Positions 35,963-47,302 of a stretch of 64,000 bases of DNA are shown here, one piece after another. The position numbers and the translations under genes were made by a program. Each line of letters opens with the position of its first letter. The first letter of the stretch is position 1. The notes below the pieces were generated by a model that was not told the origin of the DNA, did no database searches, and was given only the letters and a program-made list of their open reading frames with translations. The stretch is taken from assembly GCF_035918235.1 (NCBI RefSeq), contig NZ_CP109485.1, positions 8,037,001 to 8,101,000 of the forward strand. Reading direction: 5' to 3'. The DNA is from Streptomyces sp. NBC_01445 (GTDB lineage Bacteria > Actinomycetota > Actinomycetes > Streptomycetales > Streptomycetaceae).

Positions 35963-37651
35963 ATGACTGAGTATGGCCGGGGCCCGGGCTCCGAACCGTG
36001 GCACCCCGAGGACCCGTTGTACGGGGACCAGGGGTGGGGGCAGCAGGCCGCCGACGGCCAGCCTGCCTACGGCGGCCAGGGGCAGTACCACCCTCAGCAG
36101 CCGCAACAGCATCCTCAGGCCCAGCAGCAGCCGCAGCAGTACGGCGGCGAGTGGGGCACCGGTCAGCACGACCAGTACGGCCAGCAGCAGTACGGGGGCG
36201 GCCAGCAGTACGGCGGTCAGCCTCAGGGTGGCGGTCAGCAGTACGGCGGCCAGCAGCAGGGTGGCGGCTGGGACACCGGTCAGCACGGCCATGTCCCGTA
36301 CAACGCCGACCCGGTGGACCCGTACGGCGGTCAGCAGCAGCCTGTCGCGTACGGCGGTGAGCAGCCGGATCTCTACGGCACCCCCGACGCGTACCCGCCG
36401 CCGGAGCCGCCCGGCCGGCGCGGGGCCGCCGCGGAGCCGGAGACGAACTGGGACCCGGGCCCCGACCAGGGTGAGCACGCGTTCTTCGCCGGTGGCGGCG
36501 ATGACGACGGCGACGACTACGACGACCCGAGTGACCGGGGCAGCCGCCGCGGCCGCGGCGGCAAGAAGCCGAAGAAGCGGCGCAGCGGATGCGCCTGCCT
36601 GGTCCTCACTGTGATCTTCGCGGGCGGCGTCGGCGGTGTCGGCTATTTCGGCTATCAGTTCTATCAGGACCGTTTCGGATCGGCGCCGGATTACGCGGGG
36701 TCCGGAAACGGCGAACCCGTTTCCGTGGACATTCCCAAGGGTGCGGGCGGCTATGTCATCGGCCAGCGCCTGAAGGACGCGGGCGTCATCAAGAGTGTGG
36801 ACGCCTTCGTTGCGGCGCAGGAGCAGAATCCGCGGGGCAAGTCCATTCAGGACGGCGGATATACGCTCGAGAAGGAAATGTCGGCCCAAAGCGCGGTCGA
36901 GATGATGCTCAGCCCGAGCAGCCGGAACAACCTGATCATCGCCGAGGGCCGCCGTAACGTGTGGGTCTACGAGCAGATCGACAAGCGGCTCGGTATCGCC
37001 AAGGGGACCACGCAAAAGGTCGCGAAGAAGGACTACAAGAAGCTCGGTCTGCCCTCCTGGGCCATGAACGAGCCGAATGTGAAGGACCCGCTGGAAGGGT
37101 TCCTCTACCCGTCCAGCTACGGCGTCGCCAAGGGCGGAAAGCCCGAGACGGTCCTCAAGCAGATGGTGTCGCGGGCGACCGAGACGTACGAGTCCTACGG
37201 CGTCGAGAAGAAGGCCAAGAGCCTTGGCCTCGACAGCCCGTGGCAGCTGATCACGGTGGCGAGCCTCGCCCAGGCCGAGGGCACGAGCCACGACGACTTC
37301 CGCAAGATGGCCGAGGTCGTCTACAACCGCCTCAAGCCCGGCAACGCGCAGACGAACGGAATGCTGGAGTTCGACTCCACGTACAACTACGTCAAGAACC
37401 AGAGCAAGATCGACCTGAGTCTCACCGCGCTGCGTAAGTACGACAACCGCTACAACACGTACTACTACAAGGGCCTGCCGCCGGGGCCGATCGGAAACCC
37501 GGGTGAGGAAGCTCTGAAGGGCGCCACCGACCCGACCAGCGACGGCTGGTACTACTTCATCTCGATGGACGGCAAGACCAGCGAGTTCACCAAGACGAAC
37601 GAGGAACACCAGAAGCTGGTCGACAAGTGGAACGCGTCGAGGAAGAACTGA
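35963..37651 (+). CDS. mltG: Endolytic peptidoglycan transglycosylase MltG with long Gln/Gly/Tyr-rich cytoplasmic N terminus
   Basis: A 562-residue protein of the YceG/MltG family, which cuts nascent glycan strands and may set their length. The single transmembrane helix is at 210-230, after a basic block (RRGRGGKKPKKRRSG). Outside lies the catalytic domain; the proposed catalytic Glu is E439 in ASLAQAEGTSHDDF, followed by EVVYNRLK. The first roughly 200 residues are cytoplasmic and disordered, built of QQYGGQ-like repeats, then an acidic patch (DDDGDDYDDPSD). Such long N termini occur in streptomycete MltG. The stop overlaps the aroE ATG (TGATG). Confidence 0.93.
   Translation: MTEYGRGPGSEPWHPEDPLYGDQGWGQQAADGQPAYGGQGQYHPQQPQQHPQAQQQPQQYGGEWGTGQHDQYGQQQYGGGQQYGGQPQGGGQQYGGQQQGGGWDTGQHGHVPYNADPVDPYGGQQQPVAYGGEQPDLYGTPDAYPPPEPPGRRGAAAEPETNWDPGPDQGEHAFFAGGGDDDGDDYDDPSDRGSRRGRGGKKPKKRRSGCACLVLTVIFAGGVGGVGYFGYQFYQDRFGSAPDYAGSGNGEPVSVDIPKGAGGYVIGQRLKDAGVIKSVDAFVAAQEQNPRGKSIQDGGYTLEKEMSAQSAVEMMLSPSSRNNLIIAEGRRNVWVYEQIDKRLGIAKGTTQKVAKKDYKKLGLPSWAMNEPNVKDPLEGFLYPSSYGVAKGGKPETVLKQMVSRATETYESYGVEKKAKSLGLDSPWQLITVASLAQAEGTSHDDFRKMAEVVYNRLKPGNAQTNGMLEFDSTYNYVKNQSKIDLSLTALRKYDNRYNTYYYKGLPPGPIGNPGEEALKGATDPTSDGWYYFISMDGKTSEFTKTNEEHQKLVDKWNASRKN
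36044..36292 (+). repeat. Degenerate repeats encoding QQYGGQ-type low complexity in MltG
   Basis: Encodes MltG residues 28-110. Units such as QQYGGGQQYGG, QQYGGQQQGGG and the twice-used TGQH recur, with CAGCAGTACGGCGG-like DNA words. Composition (Gln, Gly, Tyr) resembles prion-like disordered domains. Confidence 0.75.
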
Positions 37652-38475
37652 TGTCAGCAATCAGAAGGGCGGCCGTACTCGGGTCGCCCATCGCGCACTC
37701 CCTGTCCCCGGTGCTGCACCGTGCCGCCTACGAGGAATTGGGCCTGACGGACTGGTCCTACGACCGCTTCGAGGTCGACGAGGTGGCCCTGCCCGACTTC
37801 CTGGCCGGGCTCGGGCCCGAGTGGGCGGGCCTCTCGCTGACCATGCCGCTGAAGCGCGCCGTGATCCCGCTGCTCGACACGATCAGTGACACGGCCGCCT
37901 CCGTCGAGGCCGTCAACACCGTCGTCCTCACCGATGACGGGCACAAGGTCGGCGACAACACCGACATCCCCGGCATGGTCGCCGCCCTCGCCGAGCGCGG
38001 CATCGACAAGGTCGAGTCCGCCGCGATCCTGGGTGCGGGCGCCACCGCCTCCTCCGCGCTCGCCGCCCTGTCGCGGATCTGCGCCGGCGAGATCGTCGCG
38101 TACGTACGCAGCGACGCCCGCGCCGCCGAGATGCGGGAGTGGGGCGAGCGGCTCGACGTGGACGTGAAGATCGGGAAGTGGTCGGACGCGGCGCGTGCCT
38201 TCACCGCGCCGCTGGTCGTCGCCACGACGCCCGCCGGAACCACGGACGCCCTCGCCGCCGACATCCCCGAGCGGCCCGGTACCCTCTTCGACGTCGTGTA
38301 CGACCCCTGGCCGACACAGCTCGCGGCCCGCTGGTCCGGGTACGGCGGAGCGGTCGTCAGCGGGCTCGACCTGCTGGTGCACCAGGCCGTCCTCCAGGTC
38401 GAGCAGATGACGGGGCGCGCCCCGGCGCCGCTCGGTGCGATGCGCCGGGCGGGGGAGCGGGCGCTCGCCGGCTGA
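37651..38475 (+). CDS. aroE: Shikimate dehydrogenase
   Basis: A 274-residue NADP-dependent enzyme reducing 3-dehydroshikimate to shikimate in the aromatic amino acid pathway. The substrate-site motif GSPIAHSLSPVLHRAAY is at the N terminus; the catalytic Lys is in TMPLKRAVIP, paired with DNTDIPG; the nucleotide fold motif is ILGAGATASSAL. The ATG at 37651 overlaps the mltG stop. It is followed by a 144-nt gap to aroC. Confidence 0.95.
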   Translation: MSAIRRAAVLGSPIAHSLSPVLHRAAYEELGLTDWSYDRFEVDEVALPDFLAGLGPEWAGLSLTMPLKRAVIPLLDTISDTAASVEAVNTVVLTDDGHKVGDNTDIPGMVAALAERGIDKVESAAILGAGATASSALAALSRICAGEIVAYVRSDARAAEMREWGERLDVDVKIGKWSDAARAFTAPLVVATTPAGTTDALAADIPERPGTLFDVVYDPWPTQLAARWSGYGGAVVSGLDLLVHQAVLQVEQMTGRAPAPLGAMRRAGERALAG

Positions 38476-38619
38476 CCCGGACCGTGTCCGTCCCGGCGTC
38501 CGTCTGATGGACCGGGGGCCGGGTCGGGTGTGCGGACGTGGGAGGATCGGGGGTGGCGGGCCAGGGCCGCGCACCCGGCCGCGCCATCGCAGTTCGAGGC
38601 GCGAGCAAGAGGAGCACCG

Positions 38620-41407
<2,788 letters not shown>

Positions 41408-41433
41408 CTCCCGTCTTCGGGCACTTCGCGACC

Positions 41434-41465
41434 TCCCCGGCCGTTCACACAACGGCGGCCGGGGA
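41434..41465 (+). terminator. aroB terminator
   Basis: Arms TCCCCGGCCG (41434-41443) and CGGCCGGGGA (41456-41465), 12-nt loop, 27 nt after the aroB stop. Confidence 0.7.
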
Positions 41466-41530
41466 AGGTACCGTTCGGTAGCGCCTTGTTCGCTGGCGCC
41501 AGTTGCCTGTACGAGACGGAGTCGCACCGG

Positions 41531-42478
41531 ATGCAGCACGGAGTGGGTTCGCCGCTGCCGCCGCCCCCTCAGCCGGGGCACGGACCGGCCGCCGGCTGGT
41601 CCCAGGCCGGGCATCACCCGGGCCCCGGACCGGCGGGTCCGCCACCGCCTGCACCCGGCTTCGCCGGCCCACCCGGCCCCTCGGGCCCGGCACCGAACGC
41701 CCCGGCGCCCGCCCCGCACCAACCCGCGCCGCACCCCCAGGCCCCGCACACCCAGCCGCCGCAGGGCCAGCCCCCGCACCCGGGCGTCGTCCCTCAGCAC
41801 GCGCCCCAGCAGTCCCCGCAGCCCCCCTCACGGGACACCACGGGCCATGTGCAGCTCCCGCCCGGCGGCCCCGTCGCCATGCCGAGCCCACCGCCCGCCG
41901 CGGGCACCGCCGACGCCACCGCCACGACGCTCGCCGTCCTGCTCATCGGCCCCGCCGGCGCGGGCAAGACGAGCGTCGCCAAGTACTGGGCGGACCAGCG
42001 CCGCGTCCCCACGGCTCACATCAGCCTCGACGACGTACGCGAGTGGGTGCGCTCCGGATTCGCCGACCCGCAGTCGGGGTGGAACGACCACTCCGAGGCC
42101 CAGTACCGCCTCGCCCGCCGCACCTGTGGCTTCGCCGCGCGCAACTTCCTGGCCAACGGCATCTCCTGCATCCTCGACGACGCCGTCTTCCCGGACCGTC
42201 CGGTCGTGGGCCTCGGCGGCTGGAAGCGGCACGTGGGCCCCGGCCTGCTGCCCGTGGTGCTGCTCCCCGGCCTGGAGATCGTCCTCGAGCGCAACGCGGA
42301 GCGCAGCGGGAACCGCCGCCTCACGGACGAGGAAGTCGCCCGCATCCACGGCCGCATGGCCGGCTGGTACGGCTCGGGTCTGCCCATCATCGACAACTCC
42401 CAGATGGACGTGCCCACCACGGCCCGCGTCCTCGACGACGTCCTCGCCCGCTCGATCGCGAGCCCGCCCCAGTGGTAG
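41531..42478 (+). CDS. P-loop ATP/GTP-binding protein with proline-rich N terminus
   Basis: A 315-residue protein. Residues 1-125 are disordered and rich in Pro, His, Gln and Ala. A kinase-like P-loop domain follows: GPAGAGKTS (140-148), an ISLDDVREWV motif, and a C-terminal LIDN-like end (LPIIDNSQMDVPTTARVLDDVL). It resembles zeta-toxin/polynucleotide-kinase or antibiotic-phosphotransferase type folds (phosphate transfer to a small molecule or nucleic acid), but the substrate cannot be told. It stands between aroB and pepP, the place of aroQ in mycobacteria. No known antitoxin is adjacent. Confidence 0.8.
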   Translation: MQHGVGSPLPPPPQPGHGPAAGWSQAGHHPGPGPAGPPPPAPGFAGPPGPSGPAPNAPAPAPHQPAPHPQAPHTQPPQGQPPHPGVVPQHAPQQSPQPPSRDTTGHVQLPPGGPVAMPSPPPAAGTADATATTLAVLLIGPAGAGKTSVAKYWADQRRVPTAHISLDDVREWVRSGFADPQSGWNDHSEAQYRLARRTCGFAARNFLANGISCILDDAVFPDRPVVGLGGWKRHVGPGLLPVVLLPGLEIVLERNAERSGNRRLTDEEVARIHGRMAGWYGSGLPIIDNSQMDVPTTARVLDDVLARSIASPPQW

Positions 42479-42560
42479 CGGGCCGCGCAGAGCGCCCTGG
42501 AGGGGGCCACCTCGCCGCCCGTCCGGACGCGCTGGCCGGGCCGCGCGCCTCTGTCACTCG

Positions 42561-42566
42561 TACGCT
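42561..42566 (+). promoter_or_regulatory. Candidate -10 box for a leaderless pepP-efp-nusB transcript
   Basis: TACGCT ends 6 nt before the ATG at 42573, and no ribosome-binding site precedes that ATG. This fits leaderless initiation; no -35 is evident. Confidence 0.4.
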
Positions 42567-42572
42567 CGATTC

Positions 42573-43691
42573 ATGTCAGAGGTGTACGCGGCCCGTAGGG
42601 ACCGGCTGAGGGAGCGCGCTGCGGCGGGCGGCAGTGCCGCCGCCCTTGTCTCGCGCCCCGCCAACGTTCGCTATCTCGCGGGTGCGGCACCCCACGGTGC
42701 CGTACTTCTGCTGGGCAAGGGCCCCGGCGCCGAAGGTGACGTCCTGATGTGCCGGGTGCCCCCCAGCGACCAGCCCGCCGACGGGCGGCCCGACGAGTTG
42801 CTGCGGATCCAAGTGCTCGATGCGCCCGGCGGGGACCCCGCCGTCGCCGCCGCCGACGTCGCGCTGACCCTCGGGGCGGATTCGCTCGCCGTCGAGGAGC
42901 ACCATCTGACCGTGGCCAGGCACCGGGCGCTCGGCTCCGTGGCGCCCCGGCTGCGCCTCGGCGACCTGGGCAGCGCCGTGGAGCAGCTGCGGCTCGTCAA
43001 GGACGAGGACGAGATCTCCTGTCTGCGCATCGCCGCCGAGATCGCCGACCAGGCCCTCGGTGAACTGCTCGAATCGATCCTCGTCGGCCGCACCGAACGC
43101 CACCTCGCCCTGGAGCTGGAGCGCCGTCTCGTCGACCACGGCGCCGACGGCCCCGCCTTCCCGACCTCGGTCGGCACCGGGCCGAACTCGGGCCGCGGCG
43201 CCCACCGCCCCACCGATCGCCGCGTGGAGGAGGGCGACTTCCTCTCGGTCTGCCTCGGCGCCGCCTACCGCGGCTACCGCTGCGAGATCGGCCGTACGTT
43301 CGTCATCGGCACCTCGCCCGCGGACTGGCAGATCGACCTGTACGACCTGGTCTTCGCAGCCCAGAGAGCCGGCCGGGAGAGCCTCGCACCCGGCGCCGAG
43401 TGCCGCGAGGTGGACCGCGCGGCACGCCACGTACTGGACTCCGCGGGGTACGCGGACGGCCTCTCACAGCTCACCGGACACGGTGTCGGACTCGAAATCG
43501 ACGAGGAGCCGCAGTTGGCCCCCGCGGCCATGGGTAAACTGGACCTTTGTGTGCCGGTCACCGTCGAACCGGGGGTCCACCTCCCGGGCCGGGGCGGTGT
43601 CCGGATCGATGACACGCTCGTCGTGCGCCCCGAGGCGGACGGCGGACCCGAGCTACTCACCATTACGACCAAGGAGCTGCTCGCGCTGTAA
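42573..43691 (+). CDS. M24-family (aminopeptidase P/Xaa-Pro dipeptidase-like) protein with degenerate metal ligands
   Basis: A 372-residue protein with a creatinase-like N-terminal domain ([20 protein letters not shown]) and a pita-bread M24 domain. Synteny (before efp-nusB) equals mycobacterial pepQ (Rv2535c). The usual dinuclear metal ligands are changed: the first Asp (V-D-x-G) is Cys in [11 protein letters not shown]; the second (SDITRT) is Glu in CEIGRTF; the GHG His is kept; the following H-E is D-E (GLEIDEEP); EPG Glu is kept; the last Glu (RIED) is Asp (VRIDDT). Such changes would weaken or alter metal binding, so peptidase activity is doubtful. Start ATG, possibly leaderless. Confidence 0.85.
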   Translation: MSEVYAARRDRLRERAAAGGSAAALVSRPANVRYLAGAAPHGAVLLLGKGPGAEGDVLMCRVPPSDQPADGRPDELLRIQVLDAPGGDPAVAAADVALTLGADSLAVEEHHLTVARHRALGSVAPRLRLGDLGSAVEQLRLVKDEDEISCLRIAAEIADQALGELLESILVGRTERHLALELERRLVDHGADGPAFPTSVGTGPNSGRGAHRPTDRRVEEGDFLSVCLGAAYRGYRCEIGRTFVIGTSPADWQIDLYDLVFAAQRAGRESLAPGAECREVDRAARHVLDSAGYADGLSQLTGHGVGLEIDEEPQLAPAAMGKLDLCVPVTVEPGVHLPGRGGVRIDDTLVVRPEADGGPELLTITTKELLAL

Positions 43692-43741
43692 GGCGCGCGC
43701 GCCCGGGGTCGTCCATCGTCAGTCCAGGAGATTCCGCAACC

Positions 43742-44308
43742 GTGGCTTCCACGAACGACCTCAAGAACGGCCTGGTGCTCAAGCTCGACGGGGGCCAGCT
43801 CTGGTCCGTCGTCGAGTTCCAGCACGTCAAGCCCGGCAAGGGCCCTGCCTTTGTGCGCACCAAGCTCAAGAACGTGCTCTCCGGGAAGGTCGTCGACAAG
43901 ACCTTCAACGCCGGCGTCAAGGTCGAGACGGCCACGATCGACAAGCGCGACATGCAGTTCTCGTACATGGACGGCGAGTACTTCGTCTTCATGGACATGC
44001 AGACGTACGACCAGCTCATGGTCGACCGCAAGTCTGTCGGTGACGCCGCCAACTTCCTGATCGAGGGCTTCAACGCCTCCGTCGCGCAGCACGAGGGCGA
44101 GGTGCTCTTCGTCGAGCTGCCGGCCGCCGTCGAGCTCGTCGTCCAGGAGACCGAGCCGGGCGTCCAGGGCGACCGCTCCACCGGTGGCACCAAGCCCGCC
44201 ACGCTGGAGACCGGCCACCAGATCCAGGTGCCGCTCTTCATCACGACCGGCGAGAAGATCAAGGTCGACACCCGCACGAGCGACTACCTCGGCCGGGTGA
44301 ACAGCTAA
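43742..44308 (+). CDS. efp: Elongation factor P
   Basis: A 188-residue three-domain tRNA-shaped factor that helps ribosomes through polyproline stretches. The tip of domain I reads [17 protein letters not shown]: the functional Lys lies in the palindromic loop PGKGP, the form described for an actinobacterial subfamily that works without lysine modification. GTG start with AGGAGA upstream. It is followed after 2 nt by nusB. Confidence 0.98.
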   Translation: MASTNDLKNGLVLKLDGGQLWSVVEFQHVKPGKGPAFVRTKLKNVLSGKVVDKTFNAGVKVETATIDKRDMQFSYMDGEYFVFMDMQTYDQLMVDRKSVGDAANFLIEGFNASVAQHEGEVLFVELPAAVELVVQETEPGVQGDRSTGGTKPATLETGHQIQVPLFITTGEKIKVDTRTSDYLGRVNS

Positions 44309-44310
44309 CC

Positions 44311-44745
44311 GTGGCTGCTCGCAACACGGCCCGCAAGCGCGCCTTCCAGATCCTTTTCGAGGCAGACCAGCGCGGAGTCGACGTCCAGACGGTCCTCGCG
44401 GACTGGATCCGGCACTCCCGGTCCGACACCCGGCAGCCGCCGGTCAGCGAGTACACGATGGAGCTGGTCGAGGGATACGCGCGCAAGACCGCGCGTATCG
44501 ACGAGCTCATCTCGCAGTACGCCGTTGGGTGGACCCTGGACAGGATGCCGGTCGTCGACCGCAACATCCTGCGCCTGGGCGCCTACGAGCTCGTCTGGGT
44601 CGACGACACTCCGGACGCCGTGGTGCTCGACGAGGCCGTGCAGCTCGCCAAGGAGTTCTCCACGGACGACTCCCCGGCCTTCGTCAACGGGCTTCTGGGA
44701 CGCTTCAAGGACCTGAAGCCGACGCTGCGCCGCGACGAGGCGTAG
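44311..44745 (+). CDS. nusB: Transcription antitermination factor NusB
   Basis: A 144-residue all-helical protein that binds boxA RNA with S10 (NusE) during rRNA antitermination. Recognised by the Arg-rich N terminus (ARNTARKRAFQILFEADQRG) and the conserved C-terminal stretches LRLGAYELVWVDDTPDAVVLDEAVQLAKEFSTDDSPAFVNGLLGRF. GTG start directly after efp; the operon ends at a 23-bp hairpin. Confidence 0.97.
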   Translation: MAARNTARKRAFQILFEADQRGVDVQTVLADWIRHSRSDTRQPPVSEYTMELVEGYARKTARIDELISQYAVGWTLDRMPVVDRNILRLGAYELVWVDDTPDAVVLDEAVQLAKEFSTDDSPAFVNGLLGRFKDLKPTLRRDEA

Positions 44746-44767
44746 CAGACAGACAGGCAGCGACAGC

Positions 44768-44818
44768 CATCAGGCCCGGAGCGGAACACTGAATCAGTGT
44801 TCCGCTCCGGGCCTGATG
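44768..44818. terminator. Strong bidirectional terminator, nusB / bldD
   Basis: A perfect 23-bp inverted repeat, left arm 44768-44790, GAATC loop, right arm 44796-44818, starting CATCAGGCCCGG and ending CCGGGCCTGATG. It is the longest stem in the window and lies between convergent units. Confidence 0.92.
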
Positions 44819-44847
44819 CGTTCCTGGGACGACGCCACGGCACGGAA

Positions 44848-44894
44848 ACGCCGGAGGGGCAGGCCGGGAAAACGCGGGCCCGCCCCTCCGGCGT
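44848..44894 (-). terminator. bldD terminator
   Basis: Arms ACGCCGGAGGGGC (44848-44860) and GCCCCTCCGGCGT (44882-44894) make a 13-bp stem; on the minus strand it is followed by TTTCC. It begins 25 nt after the bldD stop. Confidence 0.75.
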
Positions 44895-44918
44895 GACGTT
44901 TCTGCCGGCTTCTGTCCG

Positions 44919-45419
44919 TCAGAGGTCGTCGTGTGCGACGGCGCGACGCGCGTCGGCGTCCAGGACGCCCCAGCTGATGAGCTGCTCGGTGAGGACCGAG
45001 GGCGACTGGTCGTAGATGACGGCGAGGGTGCGCAGGTCGTCCTGGCGGATCGACAGCACCTTGCCGTTGTAGTCGCCACGCTGGGACTGGATCGTCGCCG
45101 CGTAGCGCTGCAGGGGGCCCGCCTTCTCCGGCGGGACGTGGGCCAGGCGCTCCAGGTCGAGGACGAGCTTGGGCGGGGGCTCGGCCGCACCGCCCGGCGT
45201 CGTGCCCGGCAGGAGCTCCTGCACCGGCACCCCGTAGAAGTCCGCCAGCTCGGCGAGGCGCTGCACGGTCACGGCACGGTCGCCGCGCTCGTACGAACCG
45301 ACCACGACCGCCTTCCAGCGTCCCTGGGACTTCTCCTCGACACCGTGGAGGGAAAGGCCCTGCTGGGTGCGGATGGCGCGGAGCTTGGCCCCGAGCTGTT
45401 TGGCGTATTCGCTGGACAT
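44919..45419 (-). CDS. bldD: Developmental master repressor BldD
   Basis: A 166-residue DNA-binding protein that, when bridged by tetrameric cyclic di-GMP, represses sporulation genes in Streptomyces. The N-terminal HTH_3 domain (about 9-66) starts MSSEYAKQLGAKLRAIRTQQGLSL. The C-terminal domain holds the c-di-GMP signature RxD-x8-RxxD exactly: R114-G-D116 and R125-Q-D-D128. Apart from a few residues near 94-97 and the last five, the sequence equals the protein as I remember it from S. coelicolor. A GGGAGC site precedes the ATG. The promoter overlaps an inverted repeat consistent with known autoregulation. Confidence 0.98.
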   Translation of the reverse strand: MSSEYAKQLGAKLRAIRTQQGLSLHGVEEKSQGRWKAVVVGSYERGDRAVTVQRLAELADFYGVPVQELLPGTTPGGAAEPPPKLVLDLERLAHVPPEKAGPLQRYAATIQSQRGDYNGKVLSIRQDDLRTLAVIYDQSPSVLTEQLISWGVLDADARRAVAHDDL

Positions 45420-45464
45420 ATAGCTCCCGGACGCTGTATCAACGTGCGGCTCCGCCGCGTGGCT

Positions 45465-45508
45465 GGTAACTCACTGTGAGGTTACGCAGCGTTACTTGGC
45501 TGCGTCAA
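45465..45508 (-). promoter_or_regulatory. bldD promoter with candidate BldD autoregulatory operator
   Basis: On the minus strand TTGACG (45508-45503), 18-nt spacer, TAACCT (45484-45479). An imperfect palindrome, GTAACTCAC-T-GTGAGGTTAC (45466-45485), covers the -10 and the start site and contains an AGTGAGTTACC version of the BldD site (AGTGA-n-TCACC) at 45475-45465. BldD is known to repress its own gene. Confidence 0.7.
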
Positions 45509-45630
45509 GCCGAGTGGTCCGATACCGACTTTCCCCCGGAACGGCGTCTCTCGCACCTCCAGGGGGGTGATCAGCGGCGTTCCGGGCCTGGTACCGTGGA
45601 TGGCGCAAATCCGACGTCCTTTAAGGTCCG

Positions 45631-45652
45631 TCCCGTGAGGCGGAGAAGGGGG
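45631..45652 (+). promoter_or_regulatory. PyrR-binding RNA loop overlapping the pyrR translation start region
   Basis: TCCCGTGAGGC (45631-45641) fits the PyrR-binding consensus UCCNGNGAGGY exactly and can close as CCGTC/GGCGG. It touches the ribosome-binding site GGAGAAGGGGG (45642-45652). PyrR bound with UMP should therefore block ribosome entry, as shown for the Mycobacterium smegmatis pyr operon. There is no antiterminator/terminator pair like that of Bacillus. Confidence 0.8.
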
Positions 45653-45662
45653 TCCGTTTTTT

Positions 45663-46238
45663 ATGGACATCAGCAGCTCCGATGAGGCACGCCCCGTACT
45701 TGAGGGCCCCGACATCGCGCGGGTACTGACCCGCATCGCTCACGAGATCGTCGAGCGCGCCAAGGGCGCCGAAGACGTCGTGCTCCTGGGCATTCCCACC
45801 CGCGGCGTCTTCCTGGGCCGCCGGCTCGCGGACAAGCTCGAAGAGATCACCGGACGCAAGATCCCGGTCGGCTCCCTCGACATCACCATGTACCGCGACG
45901 ACCTGCGCATGCACCCGCCGCGGGCGCTGGCCCGCACGGAGATCCCCGCCGACGGCATCGACGGCCGCCTCGTCGTCCTCGTCGACGACGTGCTCTTCTC
46001 CGGCCGCACCATCCGCGCCGCACTCGACGCCCTGAACGACATCGGGCGCCCCCGCGCCGTGCAGCTCGCGGTCCTCGTCGACCGCGGCCACCGCGAACTC
46101 CCCATTCGCGCCGACTACGTCGGCAAGAACCTCCCCACGTCGCTGCGGGAGACGGTCAAGGTCCAGCTCGCCGAGGAGGACGGACGCGACTCCGTGCTGC
46201 TCGGCGCCAAGCGGACCGCTCCGGCCGGCGAGCAGTAG
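45663..46238 (+). CDS. pyrR: Bifunctional pyr operon regulator / uracil phosphoribosyltransferase PyrR
   Basis: A 191-residue PRTase-fold RNA-binding protein. The PRPP motif [15 protein letters not shown] is at 104-118, and RNA-contact basic residues lie in [18 protein letters not shown]. It senses UMP and binds the pyr leader; it may also convert uracil + PRPP to UMP. It is first in the operon pyrR-pyrB-pyrC-(membrane protein)-carA-carB-pyrD-pyrF and is preceded by its own binding loop. A TTTTTTATGG start context follows the ribosome-binding site. Confidence 0.97.
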   Translation: MDISSSDEARPVLEGPDIARVLTRIAHEIVERAKGAEDVVLLGIPTRGVFLGRRLADKLEEITGRKIPVGSLDITMYRDDLRMHPPRALARTEIPADGIDGRLVVLVDDVLFSGRTIRAALDALNDIGRPRAVQLAVLVDRGHRELPIRADYVGKNLPTSLRETVKVQLAEEDGRDSVLLGAKRTAPAGEQ

Positions 46239-46239
46239 C

Positions 46240-46264
46240 CACCCTCAGCCCGACCCTGAGGGTG
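46240..46264 (+). terminator. Hairpin between pyrR and pyrB (attenuator or processing site)
   Basis: Arms CACCCTCAG (46240-46248) and CTGAGGGTG (46256-46264), 7-nt loop, right after the pyrR stop and 55 nt before pyrB. It could cause partial termination so that pyrR exceeds the enzymes, but it lacks a T run. Confidence 0.45.
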
Positions 46265-46319
46265 CTGCCGCGCGCCCGTATGCCCGAATACTCCTGAACT
46301 TTCCTACGGAGCCTCCCCG

Positions 46320-47297
46320 ATGATGCGACACCTCATCTCGGCCGCCGACCTCACCCGCGACGACGCCGTCCTCATCCTCGACACCGCCGAGGAGATGGCC
46401 CGGGTCGCCGACCGGCCGATCAAGAAGCTGCCCGCCCTGCGCGGCCGCACGATCTGCAACCTCTTCTTCGAGGACTCGACCCGCACCCGGATCTCCTTCG
46501 AGGCCGCCGAGAAGCGCCTCTCCGCGGACGTCATCAACTTCGCCGCCAAGGGATCCAGCGTCTCCAAGGGCGAGTCCCTCAAGGACACCGCGCAGACCCT
46601 GGAGGCGATGGGCGTCGACGCCGTCGTCATCCGGCACGGCGCATCCGGCGCGCCCTACCGCCTCGCCACCTCGGGCTGGATCGACGCCCCGGTCATCAAC
46701 GCGGGCGACGGCACCCACCAGCACCCCACGCAGGCGCTCCTCGACGCGTTCACGATGCGCCGCCGCCTGGTCGGGCGCGACGCCGGACTCGGCAAGGACC
46801 TCGAGGGCAAGCGCATCACGCTCGTCGGGGACGTCCTGCACAGCCGCGTCGCCCGCTCGAACGTCGACCTGCTGCACACCCTCGGCGCCGAGGTCACCCT
46901 CGTCGCCCCGCCGACCCTCGTCCCGGTCGGCGTCGAGACCTGGCCCTGCGAGGTCTCGTACGACCTCGACAGCACCCTGCCGAAGTCCGACGCCGTCATG
47001 ATGCTGCGCGTCCAGCGTGAGCGGATGAACGCCGCCTTCTTCCCGACCGAGCGCGAGTACTCGCGTCGCTACGGCCTGGACGGCGACCGCATGGCGAAGA
47101 TGCCCGAGCACGCCATCGTGATGCACCCGGGCCCGATGGTCCGCGGCATGGAGATCACCGCCGAGGTCGCCGACTCCGACCGCTGCACGGTCATCGAGCA
47201 GGTCGCCAACGGCGTCTCCATCCGCATGGCCGTCCTGTACCTGCTTCTGGGCGGCAACGAGCCCGCCGTCACCCACACCCGTACCGAGGAGAAGTAA
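46320..47297 (+). CDS. pyrB: Aspartate carbamoyltransferase, catalytic chain
   Basis: A 325-residue enzyme joining carbamoyl phosphate and aspartate, the committed step of pyrimidine synthesis. The carbamoyl-phosphate site STRTRISF (53-60), the [14 protein letters not shown] motif and HPGPMVRG are intact. No regulatory chain gene (pyrI) is present; in actinobacteria ATCase is typically not PyrI-dependent and may associate with PyrC. The start could be the ATG at 46320 or 46323. 5 nt to pyrC. Confidence 0.98.
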   Translation: MMRHLISAADLTRDDAVLILDTAEEMARVADRPIKKLPALRGRTICNLFFEDSTRTRISFEAAEKRLSADVINFAAKGSSVSKGESLKDTAQTLEAMGVDAVVIRHGASGAPYRLATSGWIDAPVINAGDGTHQHPTQALLDAFTMRRRLVGRDAGLGKDLEGKRITLVGDVLHSRVARSNVDLLHTLGAEVTLVAPPTLVPVGVETWPCEVSYDLDSTLPKSDAVMMLRVQRERMNAAFFPTEREYSRRYGLDGDRMAKMPEHAIVMHPGPMVRGMEITAEVADSDRCTVIEQVANGVSIRMAVLYLLLGGNEPAVTHTRTEEK

Positions 47298-47302
47298 GAA
47301 CC

